DNA from: Oceanipulchritudo sp049975345
GTDB lineage: Bacteria; Verrucomicrobiota; Verrucomicrobiia; Opitutales; Oceanipulchritudinaceae
Direction: 5' to 3'
Length of the DNA: 64,000 nucleotides
NCBI GenBank assembly: GCA_049975345.1
Contig: JBNGDP010000001.1
Coordinates: 124,001-188,000, forward strand
In this document: positions 51,797 to 59,385 of the stretch, in pieces
Position numbering within the stretch: the stretch's first letter is position 1
Layout: each line of letters begins with the position of its first letter
Notes under the pieces: model-generated
Told to the model about the DNA's origin: nothing
The model's input: only the letters and a program-made list of their open reading frames with translations
Databases searched by the model: none
Program-made: the position numbers and the translations under genes

Positions 51797-54178
51797 ATGA
51801 TTCACAAGGAGGAAACCTGCGATGTGGTGGTTTGCGGAGGCGGCATGGCCGGCTTTTGCGCGGCGGTGGCGGCGGCGCGCCACGGGGCGAAAACGATCCT
51901 GGTACAGGACCGGCCGGTTCTCGGTGGCAACGCCTCCAGCGAGGTGCGGGTGACGGTCCACGGCGCGGCCTGCCATCACTACGGCATGCGGGAGACCGGT
52001 ATCATCGGCGAGGCGATGAACGCCGAACGCCATGCCAACCACCTGTACCCGATCGAGAACGGCTGGACCAACAGTGTCCACGACATGGCCCTGTACGACA
52101 TCGCCGTCCGCGAACCCAACCTCACCCTGCAGCTCAACACGGCCCTGCGCGACGTGCAGTTGTCGGATGGCAGCTGGGGACTCGACCATTTGGGGCAATG
52201 GCCGGCGGCGACGGACGAAAAGGGATACCTGCACCGGCCCGCCTGCCACAAGGGAACAACAATATCCGCAGTGAAGGCAGTGGTGGCGAATGCTGAAACC
52301 GAACTGCTGATCCACGCGAAGCAGTTCATCGACTGCACCGGCGACGCCCTGCTGGCACACCTTGCCGGCTGCGAATGGCGCATGGGCAGCGAGTCGCGCG
52401 AGGAGACCGGCGAGATCCACGCCCCGGAGAAGGCCTCCCGCGACACCATGGGCAACAGCATCCACATCCGCTGTATCGACACCGGGCGCCCGGCCCCGTT
52501 CACCCCGCCGGACTGGGCCATCCGCTACGAGGATGCCGACTTTTTCTACAAGCAGGGCCGCCGCCCCAACGAGCCGGAGGGCGGCTTCTGGTGGATCGAA
52601 ATCGGGGTGCCGTGGGACACCATTCACGACAACGAGATTATCCGCCATGAGCTGACCCGCCACGCGCTCGGGGTCTGGGACTGGATGAAGAACCGCGACC
52701 CGGAGATGATGGACACATGCCGCAATTACGCGCTCGAATTCATCGGGCAGGTTCCCGGGAAGCGGGAAAGCCGCCGCGTCATGGGGCTGCATTTCCTTAA
52801 TGAGAATGAACTGCAGCGCCGGGAGAAATTCCCCGACGAATGCGCCTACGGCGGCTGGTTCATCGATCTGCACACGCCCGGCGGCCTCCTCGCCCCGACG
52901 AGCGAGCCCGACAGCGCTCTCGGCTACGACAGCAGCCTCAGGGAGGTCGCGCTGAAATTAATTGGTCCGTACGGGATCCCCCTGCGCTCCTTGGTCAGCA
53001 AGGACGTGGACAACCTCGCCATGGCCGGGCGCAATATCTCGGTGACCCACGCCGCCCTCGGAACGATCCGCGTCATGGCCACCTGCGGGCTCATGGGACA
53101 GGCCATCGGCACCGCTGCTGCCCGGGCCGCGGGCAAGAACCAAAATCTCTCCGCAATCGCGGAAAAGGAGGCCCCGGCCCTCCAGCAGGCGCTTTTGCGC
53201 GACGGCTGCTACCTGCCGAATTCCAGCAACACAGATCCTTCCGACCTTGCCCGCAAAGCCCAAGCGAAGGCCGGTACGGATTGGCGCTTCAGCGGACTCG
53301 GTGTGTGGGATGAGGTCGAGGACAAGAATCTCCGTCAGGAGGTCTGGGCAAGGGGACGCGGGAACAGCATGGACCTGGCCAAAACCCCCTGCCAGTGGCT
53401 GCAACTCGGCGGCGGTCGGCTGGATCGCATCGGGGTGGCCCTGAAATCGGAATCCGCTGAGGCGGAACACGTTTCCCTCCTCCTAAGGAAAGTGTCCTCC
53501 CTTTGGGACTACGCGACCGGCGGTGAGGATCCGGTTTGGCAAGGAACCAGTGAAATTCCCGCAAGCTTCGATGACATGGCCTGGGTGGAGACCAGTCTCG
53601 TGGACCTTGTTCCGGGATGTTACCGCCTCGAACTGCGCGGCAGCGCGAATCTTTCATGGCGAATATCGGCAAACCGCGCCCATGGAGTGGCGGGCGGGCA
53701 CATCATTGGCTCCGGGCGATTTCATGGAAATCGTACGCATGGGGATTTCGCCTTTCAGGTCGAACCGGCCCAGGCCGTCTTCGATCCTTCACAAGTCCTT
53801 TCCGGCATCACGCGCCCGGCCGACGGCACCAACATCTGGCTAAGCGATCCGGCGGCCTGCCTGCCCCAGTGGATTGAGCTACAGTGGGAATCGTCCGTTG
53901 ACATCCGCACCGTCGAGCTGACCTTCCCCGGGCAGCTGGTCCTCGAAACCCATTGGGAGAACCCGTTTTACGTCCCCCCGCACGTCGCCCGCCAGTACCG
54001 GCTCCAGGTGCCGGAGGGAAATGGCTGGCGCACCCTTCACCACGAGTGGGACAACGCCCAGGCCCGGCGTCGCCATGGATTTTCCGAGCCCATCCGCACC
54101 GGCCGGCTCCGCCTTCTCATCGAGGCCACCCACGGCGCCCGTTCCGCCGGACTCACGGAGATCCGCTGCTACGGCTGA
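51797..54178 (+). CDS. FAD-dependent oxidoreductase with C-terminal beta-sandwich
   Basis: This 793-aa cytoplasmic protein is a paralogue of the 39296 gene: CDVVVCGGGMAGFCAAVAAA (about 8-27), ILVQDRPVLGGNASSEVRVT, then KRESRRVMGLHFLNENELQR and a second FAD motif LAMAGRNISVTHAALGTIRV (about 411-430). After residue 470 the beta-rich part ends with ERF5/8-type-like strands (IELQWESSVDIRTVELTFPG). An oxidation of a sugar or polyol is likely; the substrate is unknown. The start at ATG 51797 has GGAG two bases before it. The gene lies alone between two decayed genes. Confidence 0.82.
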   Translation: MIHKEETCDVVVCGGGMAGFCAAVAAARHGAKTILVQDRPVLGGNASSEVRVTVHGAACHHYGMRETGIIGEAMNAERHANHLYPIENGWTNSVHDMALYDIAVREPNLTLQLNTALRDVQLSDGSWGLDHLGQWPAATDEKGYLHRPACHKGTTISAVKAVVANAETELLIHAKQFIDCTGDALLAHLAGCEWRMGSESREETGEIHAPEKASRDTMGNSIHIRCIDTGRPAPFTPPDWAIRYEDADFFYKQGRRPNEPEGGFWWIEIGVPWDTIHDNEIIRHELTRHALGVWDWMKNRDPEMMDTCRNYALEFIGQVPGKRESRRVMGLHFLNENELQRREKFPDECAYGGWFIDLHTPGGLLAPTSEPDSALGYDSSLREVALKLIGPYGIPLRSLVSKDVDNLAMAGRNISVTHAALGTIRVMATCGLMGQAIGTAAARAAGKNQNLSAIAEKEAPALQQALLRDGCYLPNSSNTDPSDLARKAQAKAGTDWRFSGLGVWDEVEDKNLRQEVWARGRGNSMDLAKTPCQWLQLGGGRLDRIGVALKSESAEAEHVSLLLRKVSSLWDYATGGEDPVWQGTSEIPASFDDMAWVETSLVDLVPGCYRLELRGSANLSWRISANRAHGVAGGHIIGSGRFHGNRTHGDFAFQVEPAQAVFDPSQVLSGITRPADGTNIWLSDPAACLPQWIELQWESSVDIRTVELTFPGQLVLETHWENPFYVPPHVARQYRLQVPEGNGWRTLHHEWDNAQARRRHGFSEPIRTGRLRLLIEATHGARSAGLTEIRCYG

Positions 54179-54644
54179 GATTCCGTCACACAGGTTTTGA
54201 TCGTGGGAAGTGCTGATACTGGGAATAACCCATGTTTCCATACCATAAACCCATATGAAAACCACGACTGAAGGCATCGGCCTGCGCACTCCCAGCGACC
54301 CATGCCCGGCCTTTGTAATGAAACCCTGACTTCTCGACATTTGGGCGCAGCCTGTTGTCCGAGACACCTACTCCGCCATCATGAGCCTGAGGAACAGCCG
54401 CTTCCAGCCGGGTACGGGCGTGACCGAAGAGCTCCATTCATTCCGGTCGGCGTCGACCGGGGTAATGACTGGTTCGATACCTGGGGGATCCCATTGGGTG
54501 AGATTGGGGCCGCTCTCCAGGGAGAGAGGGATGCCCGGAAATCAAGGAGGTGAAGCGCGCATAATCGATCCCGCATGGATCCGCCATGTCCTCGCCGCCG
54601 CCAACCAATTTTCCGAGGGTAAACGCACCCCCTCCACCATTACT
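54179..54644. other. Eroded region without a supportable gene
   Basis: Short open frames in all phases; pieces such as FIPVGVDRGNDWFDTWGIPL (about 54440-54500) and IIDPAWIRHVLAAANQFSEG (about 54560-54620) have protein-like composition but change frame and match no family I know. They may be remains of one or more genes lost together with the neighbouring DUF5054 gene. Confidence 0.5.
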
Positions 54645-55347
54645 ATGAAATCGGATCGCCTGATTCTCATTCACAAGATCCACCTCGACGTCGGCTTCGC
54701 CGACCTCGCCGAAAATGTGCTGAGCCAGTACGTCAGAACAGCCATGGCGCATGCGCCTTCGCTGGAAAAAGCCGTGTCTGCCCGCCGTAAGCTCAGAACG
54801 CCGCCGAAGATTTTCCGATTTCCGAGCCGTTGATGGCCGGCCGATGGCTGATCCGCTTCGAGCCGTCCACCGGGTGTTTGTCCGATGTTTTTGACCGCGA
54901 ATCGCAACTGCCGCTCTGCCCGGCCAATGGACGCATGAACTGGGGCATGCTGCGCTATGAACACCGCGGCAGGCAGGATTATCAGCACTTTCTGAATGCC
55001 TATATGGGCGCACCGCCGAGGCCGTGGTGGGCTGAGGAAGATTTCAAGAAGTGGGGACTCGACCTTGAAACAAGGGAGACCGCCACCCTGCGCTGTGGTT
55101 CAGCCGTCGTGGAAAGGGGCGCCACGGCCACGTCCGTGCGCAACCGATTGCAATGCATGGGGGAATCGCGCCTCAAGGATGGCTGCCCGGTGGATCCGTG
55201 GTTGCTGTGGACTTTCAGCCATGAGACGGCGCGCATCGACCTGACCATCGGCTGGCCGCGGAAGCCGGCAACCGGCTTTCCCGAAGCACTCTGGCTTGGT
55301 TTCCGTATGCCGGGGATGAGGGGGAATGTGGTGAAAATCCACTACTG
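54645..55347 (+). pseudogene. Decayed DUF5054 / GH38-like gene
   Basis: The start MKSDRLILIHKIHLDVGFAD (with KIHLDVGF, the metal-binding N-terminus of DUF5054 and alpha-mannosidase-like enzymes) and LAENVLSQYV are intact. After about 50 residues the frame shifts and most of the protein is missing. A C-terminal part survives from about 54832 (RWLIRFEPSTGCLSDVFDRE, NWGMLRYEHRG, DPWLLWTFSHETARIDLTIG, GFPEALWLGFRM) until it breaks at about 55347, exactly where the toxin-antitoxin module begins. Intact family members have several hundred more residues. Confidence 0.75.
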
Positions 55348-55764
55348 GTCGGCAACCATATCCAGTTCAGCCGCCGCCGCCTTGCGCAGCGGCTTGTCCG
55401 CGGTCCGCAGCGGCAGCTTCAGCCGCCGGGCCAGTTCCAGATAACTGCTGTCGTAGGCCGACAGGCCGTGCTTCAGCGAAAGCTCAAGAATGGCCCGGCC
55501 CGTCTGCGCCGACGGCACATCGCACAGCCCAAGCGGCACCTGGCCCAGCAGGTCCTGCGCCGAGCGCGCCGCGGCCCTGGTCAGGCGCCCACGCCGGATG
55601 GCCGACTTCAGCAGGTTGCCCATCTCGTAATGCCACAGCGCCGGGACCACCAGCTCCACCGCCCCCGATTCGATTTCCTCCAGCAAGGCCGCCGCCGCCT
55701 CCGAGGATTCGTCCGGCAATATCCATGCCCCGCAGAACGAGGCGTCCGCCACCACACGGTTCAT
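55342..55764 (-). CDS. PIN-domain toxin (VapC-like)
   Basis: This 140-aa protein begins MNRVVADASFCGAWILPDES with the first Asp; LWHYEMGNLLKSAIRRGRL gives the Glu, LKHGLSAYDSSYLELARRLK and LPLRTADKPLRKAA the other acidic residues. It is an RNase toxin. It is coupled to the antitoxin by an ATGA overlap. Its 3' end merges with the end of the DUF5054 remnant. Confidence 0.88.
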   Translation of the reverse strand: MNRVVADASFCGAWILPDESSEAAAALLEEIESGAVELVVPALWHYEMGNLLKSAIRRGRLTRAAARSAQDLLGQVPLGLCDVPSAQTGRAILELSLKHGLSAYDSSYLELARRLKLPLRTADKPLRKAAAAELDMVADQ

Positions 55765-56012
55765 CGCCGCCCTTCCTCAACCAGCTCCTTCAGCGTCTCC
55801 GTTCCCGGTTTCGCCCGCTCCCGGATCCGCCCGAAGCGCTCCGCCAGGCTGCCTTCCGCAGGCCGGGGCGATTCGCTCCCCGAACTCAACAGCGCCACCC
55901 GCCGGCCGCGCTTCGTGATCCAGATCCGACCCCCGCGCGAGGCCCGTTCCACCAGCGCCGATAGCGTGTTCTTCGCCTCAAAGGTGCCCACTTCAATCTC
56001 CTCCTTGCTCAT
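55761..56012 (-). CDS. Phd/YefM-type antitoxin
   Basis: This 83-aa protein has the N-terminus VGTFEAKNTLSALVERASRG and IWITKRGRRVALLSS, the Phd/YefM dimer fold, followed by a charged tail (LAERFGRIRERAKPGTETLK) that binds the toxin. The start ATG 56012 is preceded by a promoter with a palindrome at its -10. Confidence 0.88.
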   Translation of the reverse strand: MSKEEIEVGTFEAKNTLSALVERASRGGRIWITKRGRRVALLSSGSESPRPAEGSLAERFGRIRERAKPGTETLKELVEEGRR

Positions 56013-56016
56013 GGTT

Positions 56017-56049
56017 CTAAGCTAGCTGAGCTGGCTTGTTTGACAAGCC
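56017..56049 (-). promoter_or_regulatory. Promoter and palindromes for the 56-kb toxin-antitoxin pair
   Basis: On the minus strand TTGTCA (56041-56046), a 16-base spacer and TAGCTT (56019-56024). The -10 lies in CTAAGCTAGCTGAG (56017-56030), a palindrome with one mismatch ending 4 bases from the antitoxin start; the -35 lies in the perfect palindrome GGCTTGT-TTG-ACAAGCC (56033-56049). Confidence 0.6.
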
Positions 56050-56142
56050 GAAACAGGTATGCGGCGGCAGGTCAGGGCGAGATCATCATTGCCGGGATTG
56101 CCCTATCGCCAATCCCGGCTCACATGGCTTGCTGTCTTGACC

Positions 56143-56155
56143 GCAAATTATTTGC
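56143..56155. promoter_or_regulatory. Palindrome upstream of the orphan antitoxin
   Basis: GCAAAT-T-ATTTGC is a perfect 6-1-6 inverted repeat 17 bases before the orphan antitoxin ATG, preceded by TTGACC. Ribbon-helix-helix antitoxins often bind such sites. Confidence 0.5.
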
Positions 56156-56172
56156 TATCTCCATGACAAAGC

Positions 56173-56307
56173 ATGCGTACGACGGTGACCATTGATCCGG
56201 ATACGGAGCATCTGCTGCGTGAGGAAGCGGCCCGGACGGGGGCCTCATTCAAGGAAGTGCTGAACGGGGCGATTCGGCAGGCACTGGCGAAGCCGCCTTC
56301 GGATTAA
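56173..56307 (+). CDS. Orphan ribbon-helix-helix antitoxin (VapB-like), no toxin
   Basis: This 44-aa protein reads MRTTVTIDPDTEHLLREEAA, then RTGASFKEVLNGAIRQALAK: beta-strand plus two helices, the classic RHH VapB antitoxin N-terminal fold (compare TVTIDPDVEALL...GKSFKEVLNEAIR in complete modules). Complete VapB proteins have a toxin-binding tail after this point, which here is only PPSD. No PIN gene follows; the next gene is convergent. It looks like the stub of a lost toxin-antitoxin pair, or a minimal repressor. Confidence 0.7.
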   Translation: MRTTVTIDPDTEHLLREEAARTGASFKEVLNGAIRQALAKPPSD

Positions 56308-56311
56308 ATGC

Positions 56312-59300
56312 TTATAAAAACGGTGCCGCGAGTTCAGAGCCGTCGCTGAAGGTGATCTGGGCGCCAAAGGCGGTGGTTTCCACATCGATCACCCTCCCGG
56401 CAAGGTCGGCGGGATTCTGGGGGCCACGCGAACCGCGGCTGTAGAGGGCAAACACGGTTCCATCGACGGCCGAGGCGGTGTCGCCGTAGCCGATGCCAAA
56501 CCGTTCGGCCCGGCTATGGTGAGTCGAACCGGTCAGCCAACCGACCGTGTTGTATGCGGCAAGAACCCGGGTAAAGGCCGAGCCTTGCGGCCCCTCCACG
56601 TAGCGCCAGTCCGCTCCGGATTGGATTTCCGGAGTTACCGCCGCCGCGTGGCCGAAGGCATACCCGCCCTCCCGCAATGAAAAGGTGCCGGACGCATTCC
56701 CTGCGTTGGTGACACGGTGGACGCGGATCTGGGCGCCGTCCTTGAGAAAGACCAGGGTGCTGACCCGCCATCCATCGATCCTGCAGACCGTGCGGCCCAC
56801 CGCCTGATCGGGATGCCCTTCCGGCAGGAAAAGGTCTCCGTCATCAATCACCTCCCGGGTACGGCCGTTGAGTTCGAGGCTCTGGTCGTAGGTCGGCCCG
56901 GAGCGGGTGCAGTATCCGATCCGCGACGAATAGGTGAACTTGGCGTATTTGCGCTGATAGTCATTGACCAGCGGGATTTTGTCGTTGCGCAGATTGATGA
57001 GCTCCAGAAGTCCGGTGGCGGCGGAGTGATGCAGCAGAAACCCGGGCGTCCGCAGCCAGTGGACGAACCGCTGGTCCTCCGCGGGCAGGGGCAGCTCGGG
57101 CGCGCTCCAGAGGGGATCGTCATCCTCCAGCAGGAACAGGGTGGCGAACAGGCAGAGCGACCAGTAGGTCGACCCGTTGGTGGAATAACTCTCGATGATT
57201 TCGGGACCGCTTTGACGGGTCTGCCCGGGATAGATCCGTCCGGTGTTGGGATCGATCATCTCGAGGGACAGGTAGTGGTTCAGGTGCAGGCGGATCAGAC
57301 GGCGGAGTTGTCCGAGCGGCACGGTGTCGGGCAGCACCTGAAAGCCGAGGCCCCAGTCCGCGCCGTATTGCCGGTCGATCACATGGGCGAGCACCAGCGA
57401 CATCAGCCGCGAAAACTTGTAGGTGGTGCTGCGGCCCCATTCGGGATGGCCTCCCCCGGCGTCGAACATCCAGGGCTGGGTTGCGAGGTAGGCGGAAATG
57501 TCGGCCAGCACGTCCGATCGGGTACGCCCCCCGGTGCCCGGAATCGCGGTCCCGGCGTTGGTTTGGCCTGCGGCCATGATGAAGTAGAGCATCTGGTGCG
57601 GGATGAGGGTCCACGGCCCGTAGCCGTCGAATTCCGCGTTGGGAAGGTCGTCGGAATACCAGCCGTCCTCGCGGTGAAACTGTTGCACCAGCCGCATGGC
57701 CTCGCCGATGGCGGTTTCGTTGTAACGGTTGAATTCGGAATATCCGAGCGCGGCGAGTTCGCGCCGGGCACCGTAATTGAGCACAAGGAAAAGGTTCCAA
57801 TTGTTGTCGTAATACCCCTGCACCTCGCCGTTGGCGGGCACCTGATTGTCGGTCAGGTCCAGCCATGTCTGAATGGTCGAGCGGTCGGCGGAGGACAACT
57901 GGGCCCAGGGATGTTCCGCTGGCGTCGAGGCCCGGGCATACCCGTGCGCGAGGCTCCAGGTGGTAAACGCCACGTTGGCCGCCTCGACCGTGGGCTGGGC
58001 CTTGCCGGTGCCGCCCTGCGGCCAGTCACCCGCTGCCGCGTCGTCGGTCCCGTTGCGCAGGGCGTCCACCACCAGTGCGCGGAGGTCGACCGTGTTTCCG
58101 TCAACGCTCAGGGTGTTCGGGCGGTCGCCGGTATGAAACCATGCGCCGAGGGTCCAGAGCGTGCGGGTCACCAGCTCGTAATCCCCGTTGAACGGGCCGG
58201 TTCCCCGGTTGCGCTCGGGGGTGGTATTGTCCGCGTAGTAGACCATGATGCGGGCCCAGAGGTCCCGGACCCGGAGGAAGCTGAGCTCGGGCAGCGCGCG
58301 CTTGTCGACCAGCTTGATCCGCCCGAACAGCCTGTCACCGGTCGGGCTGTAGGCGGCGGTCACCGGCTCCACCCCACCCGATTCCGGTCCCTGCGCATAG
58401 AGTTGATCGATGCCCTCCCCGGTCCATTCGGACAGGTCGGTGGATACCTCGATCCGGGGTTCGACCCAACCCACCGGCACCCGGCGGTTGTAGTGGAACA
58501 ACGCGGGACCCGCGGCCGGATCGTACTCGAGCTGAAGCGGACTGAGGTCCACAGGCTCGGCCAACCCGGGATCCAGCCCCAAAAGGCTCTCCAGCTCGTC
58601 CGCCACTCCGTTGCCGTCGCGGTCAAACTGCCAGGAAGGGCTCTCGGGGGCGGTGTAGGTCCAGTCGCTATCAGCCACGGTGCCCGGCGGGAGGATCGAC
58701 CCGGCAAGGGTCACGATGATCGCGGTGGCCCCGTTGAACGAGGAATCCTCCTGCCCCAGAACGTCGTAACTGATGTTTTCCGAGTTGGTGGCCCGATCGG
58801 GCACCAGTTGAAAAAGGACGATTTCCCCGGCACCGGCGCCGTTGGCGTAGACGTCGTTCAGGAAATCAGCCAGACTCCCGGCGGCCAGGATGGGAACGCC
58901 CACCGGCGAGGAGGGCGTGTAATAATCGTCGATCACGCGGACCACGCCCGGCGCGGAGTTGAAGGCGCCCTCGTAATGGTCGATGGGCGAGGGATCGCCG
59001 TTTGCAGTCGGATATGTCGCCGCAGGGCCGAAGGCGTAGACGTCTCCGTTGAAATCCAGAGCCGCCGTGCCGGTTTCGTCTTTCAGAAACAAGGTGGACT
59101 GGAGTTGCGCCGTCACGAAGGGGTCGGCCACGGGTCCGAAATCGGGCAGCCCGAAGACAAACACGACATTGCGCCCTCCGGTGCTGCTGGATCCCACCCG
59201 AAACGCCCGGTCGAAGTTGCCGGTGACATCAATCGTGTTATCCGGGCGAAGGAGGTAGTCCTCAACCAGAGGCAGTGAGAGCGACTGCCCCGGGAGCGGC

Positions 59301-59347
59301 GGCAGCAACGCGAGGACGGGAAGAAAATGGAACAGGCGGGATCTCAT
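56312..59347 (-). CDS. Secreted DUF2264 domain protein
   Basis: This 1011-aa protein has a signal peptide (RSRLFHFLPVLALLPPLPGQ). Residues about 20-240 are beta-rich (RNVVFVFGLPDFGPVADPF), 240-330 hold the Verrucomicrobiota end-like module (DRDGNGVADELESLLGLDPG), and from about 350 on lies DUF2264 (YYDNNWNLFLVLNYGARREL, DGWYSDDLPNAEFDGYGPW, GRSTTYKFSRLMSLVLAHVI), an (alpha/alpha)-toroid linked with carbohydrate-active enzymes of uncertain activity. A beta-sandwich follows to the end. The gene is single; the convergent orphan antitoxin is 4 bases away. Confidence 0.8.
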   Translation of the reverse strand: MRSRLFHFLPVLALLPPLPGQSLSLPLVEDYLLRPDNTIDVTGNFDRAFRVGSSSTGGRNVVFVFGLPDFGPVADPFVTAQLQSTLFLKDETGTAALDFNGDVYAFGPAATYPTANGDPSPIDHYEGAFNSAPGVVRVIDDYYTPSSPVGVPILAAGSLADFLNDVYANGAGAGEIVLFQLVPDRATNSENISYDVLGQEDSSFNGATAIIVTLAGSILPPGTVADSDWTYTAPESPSWQFDRDGNGVADELESLLGLDPGLAEPVDLSPLQLEYDPAAGPALFHYNRRVPVGWVEPRIEVSTDLSEWTGEGIDQLYAQGPESGGVEPVTAAYSPTGDRLFGRIKLVDKRALPELSFLRVRDLWARIMVYYADNTTPERNRGTGPFNGDYELVTRTLWTLGAWFHTGDRPNTLSVDGNTVDLRALVVDALRNGTDDAAAGDWPQGGTGKAQPTVEAANVAFTTWSLAHGYARASTPAEHPWAQLSSADRSTIQTWLDLTDNQVPANGEVQGYYDNNWNLFLVLNYGARRELAALGYSEFNRYNETAIGEAMRLVQQFHREDGWYSDDLPNAEFDGYGPWTLIPHQMLYFIMAAGQTNAGTAIPGTGGRTRSDVLADISAYLATQPWMFDAGGGHPEWGRSTTYKFSRLMSLVLAHVIDRQYGADWGLGFQVLPDTVPLGQLRRLIRLHLNHYLSLEMIDPNTGRIYPGQTRQSGPEIIESYSTNGSTYWSLCLFATLFLLEDDDPLWSAPELPLPAEDQRFVHWLRTPGFLLHHSAATGLLELINLRNDKIPLVNDYQRKYAKFTYSSRIGYCTRSGPTYDQSLELNGRTREVIDDGDLFLPEGHPDQAVGRTVCRIDGWRVSTLVFLKDGAQIRVHRVTNAGNASGTFSLREGGYAFGHAAAVTPEIQSGADWRYVEGPQGSAFTRVLAAYNTVGWLTGSTHHSRAERFGIGYGDTASAVDGTVFALYSRGSRGPQNPADLAGRVIDVETTAFGAQITFSDGSELAAPFL

Positions 59348-59385
59348 GGAAGTGGGCGGACCAGGGCAGGTTATGCGACTCCAGC

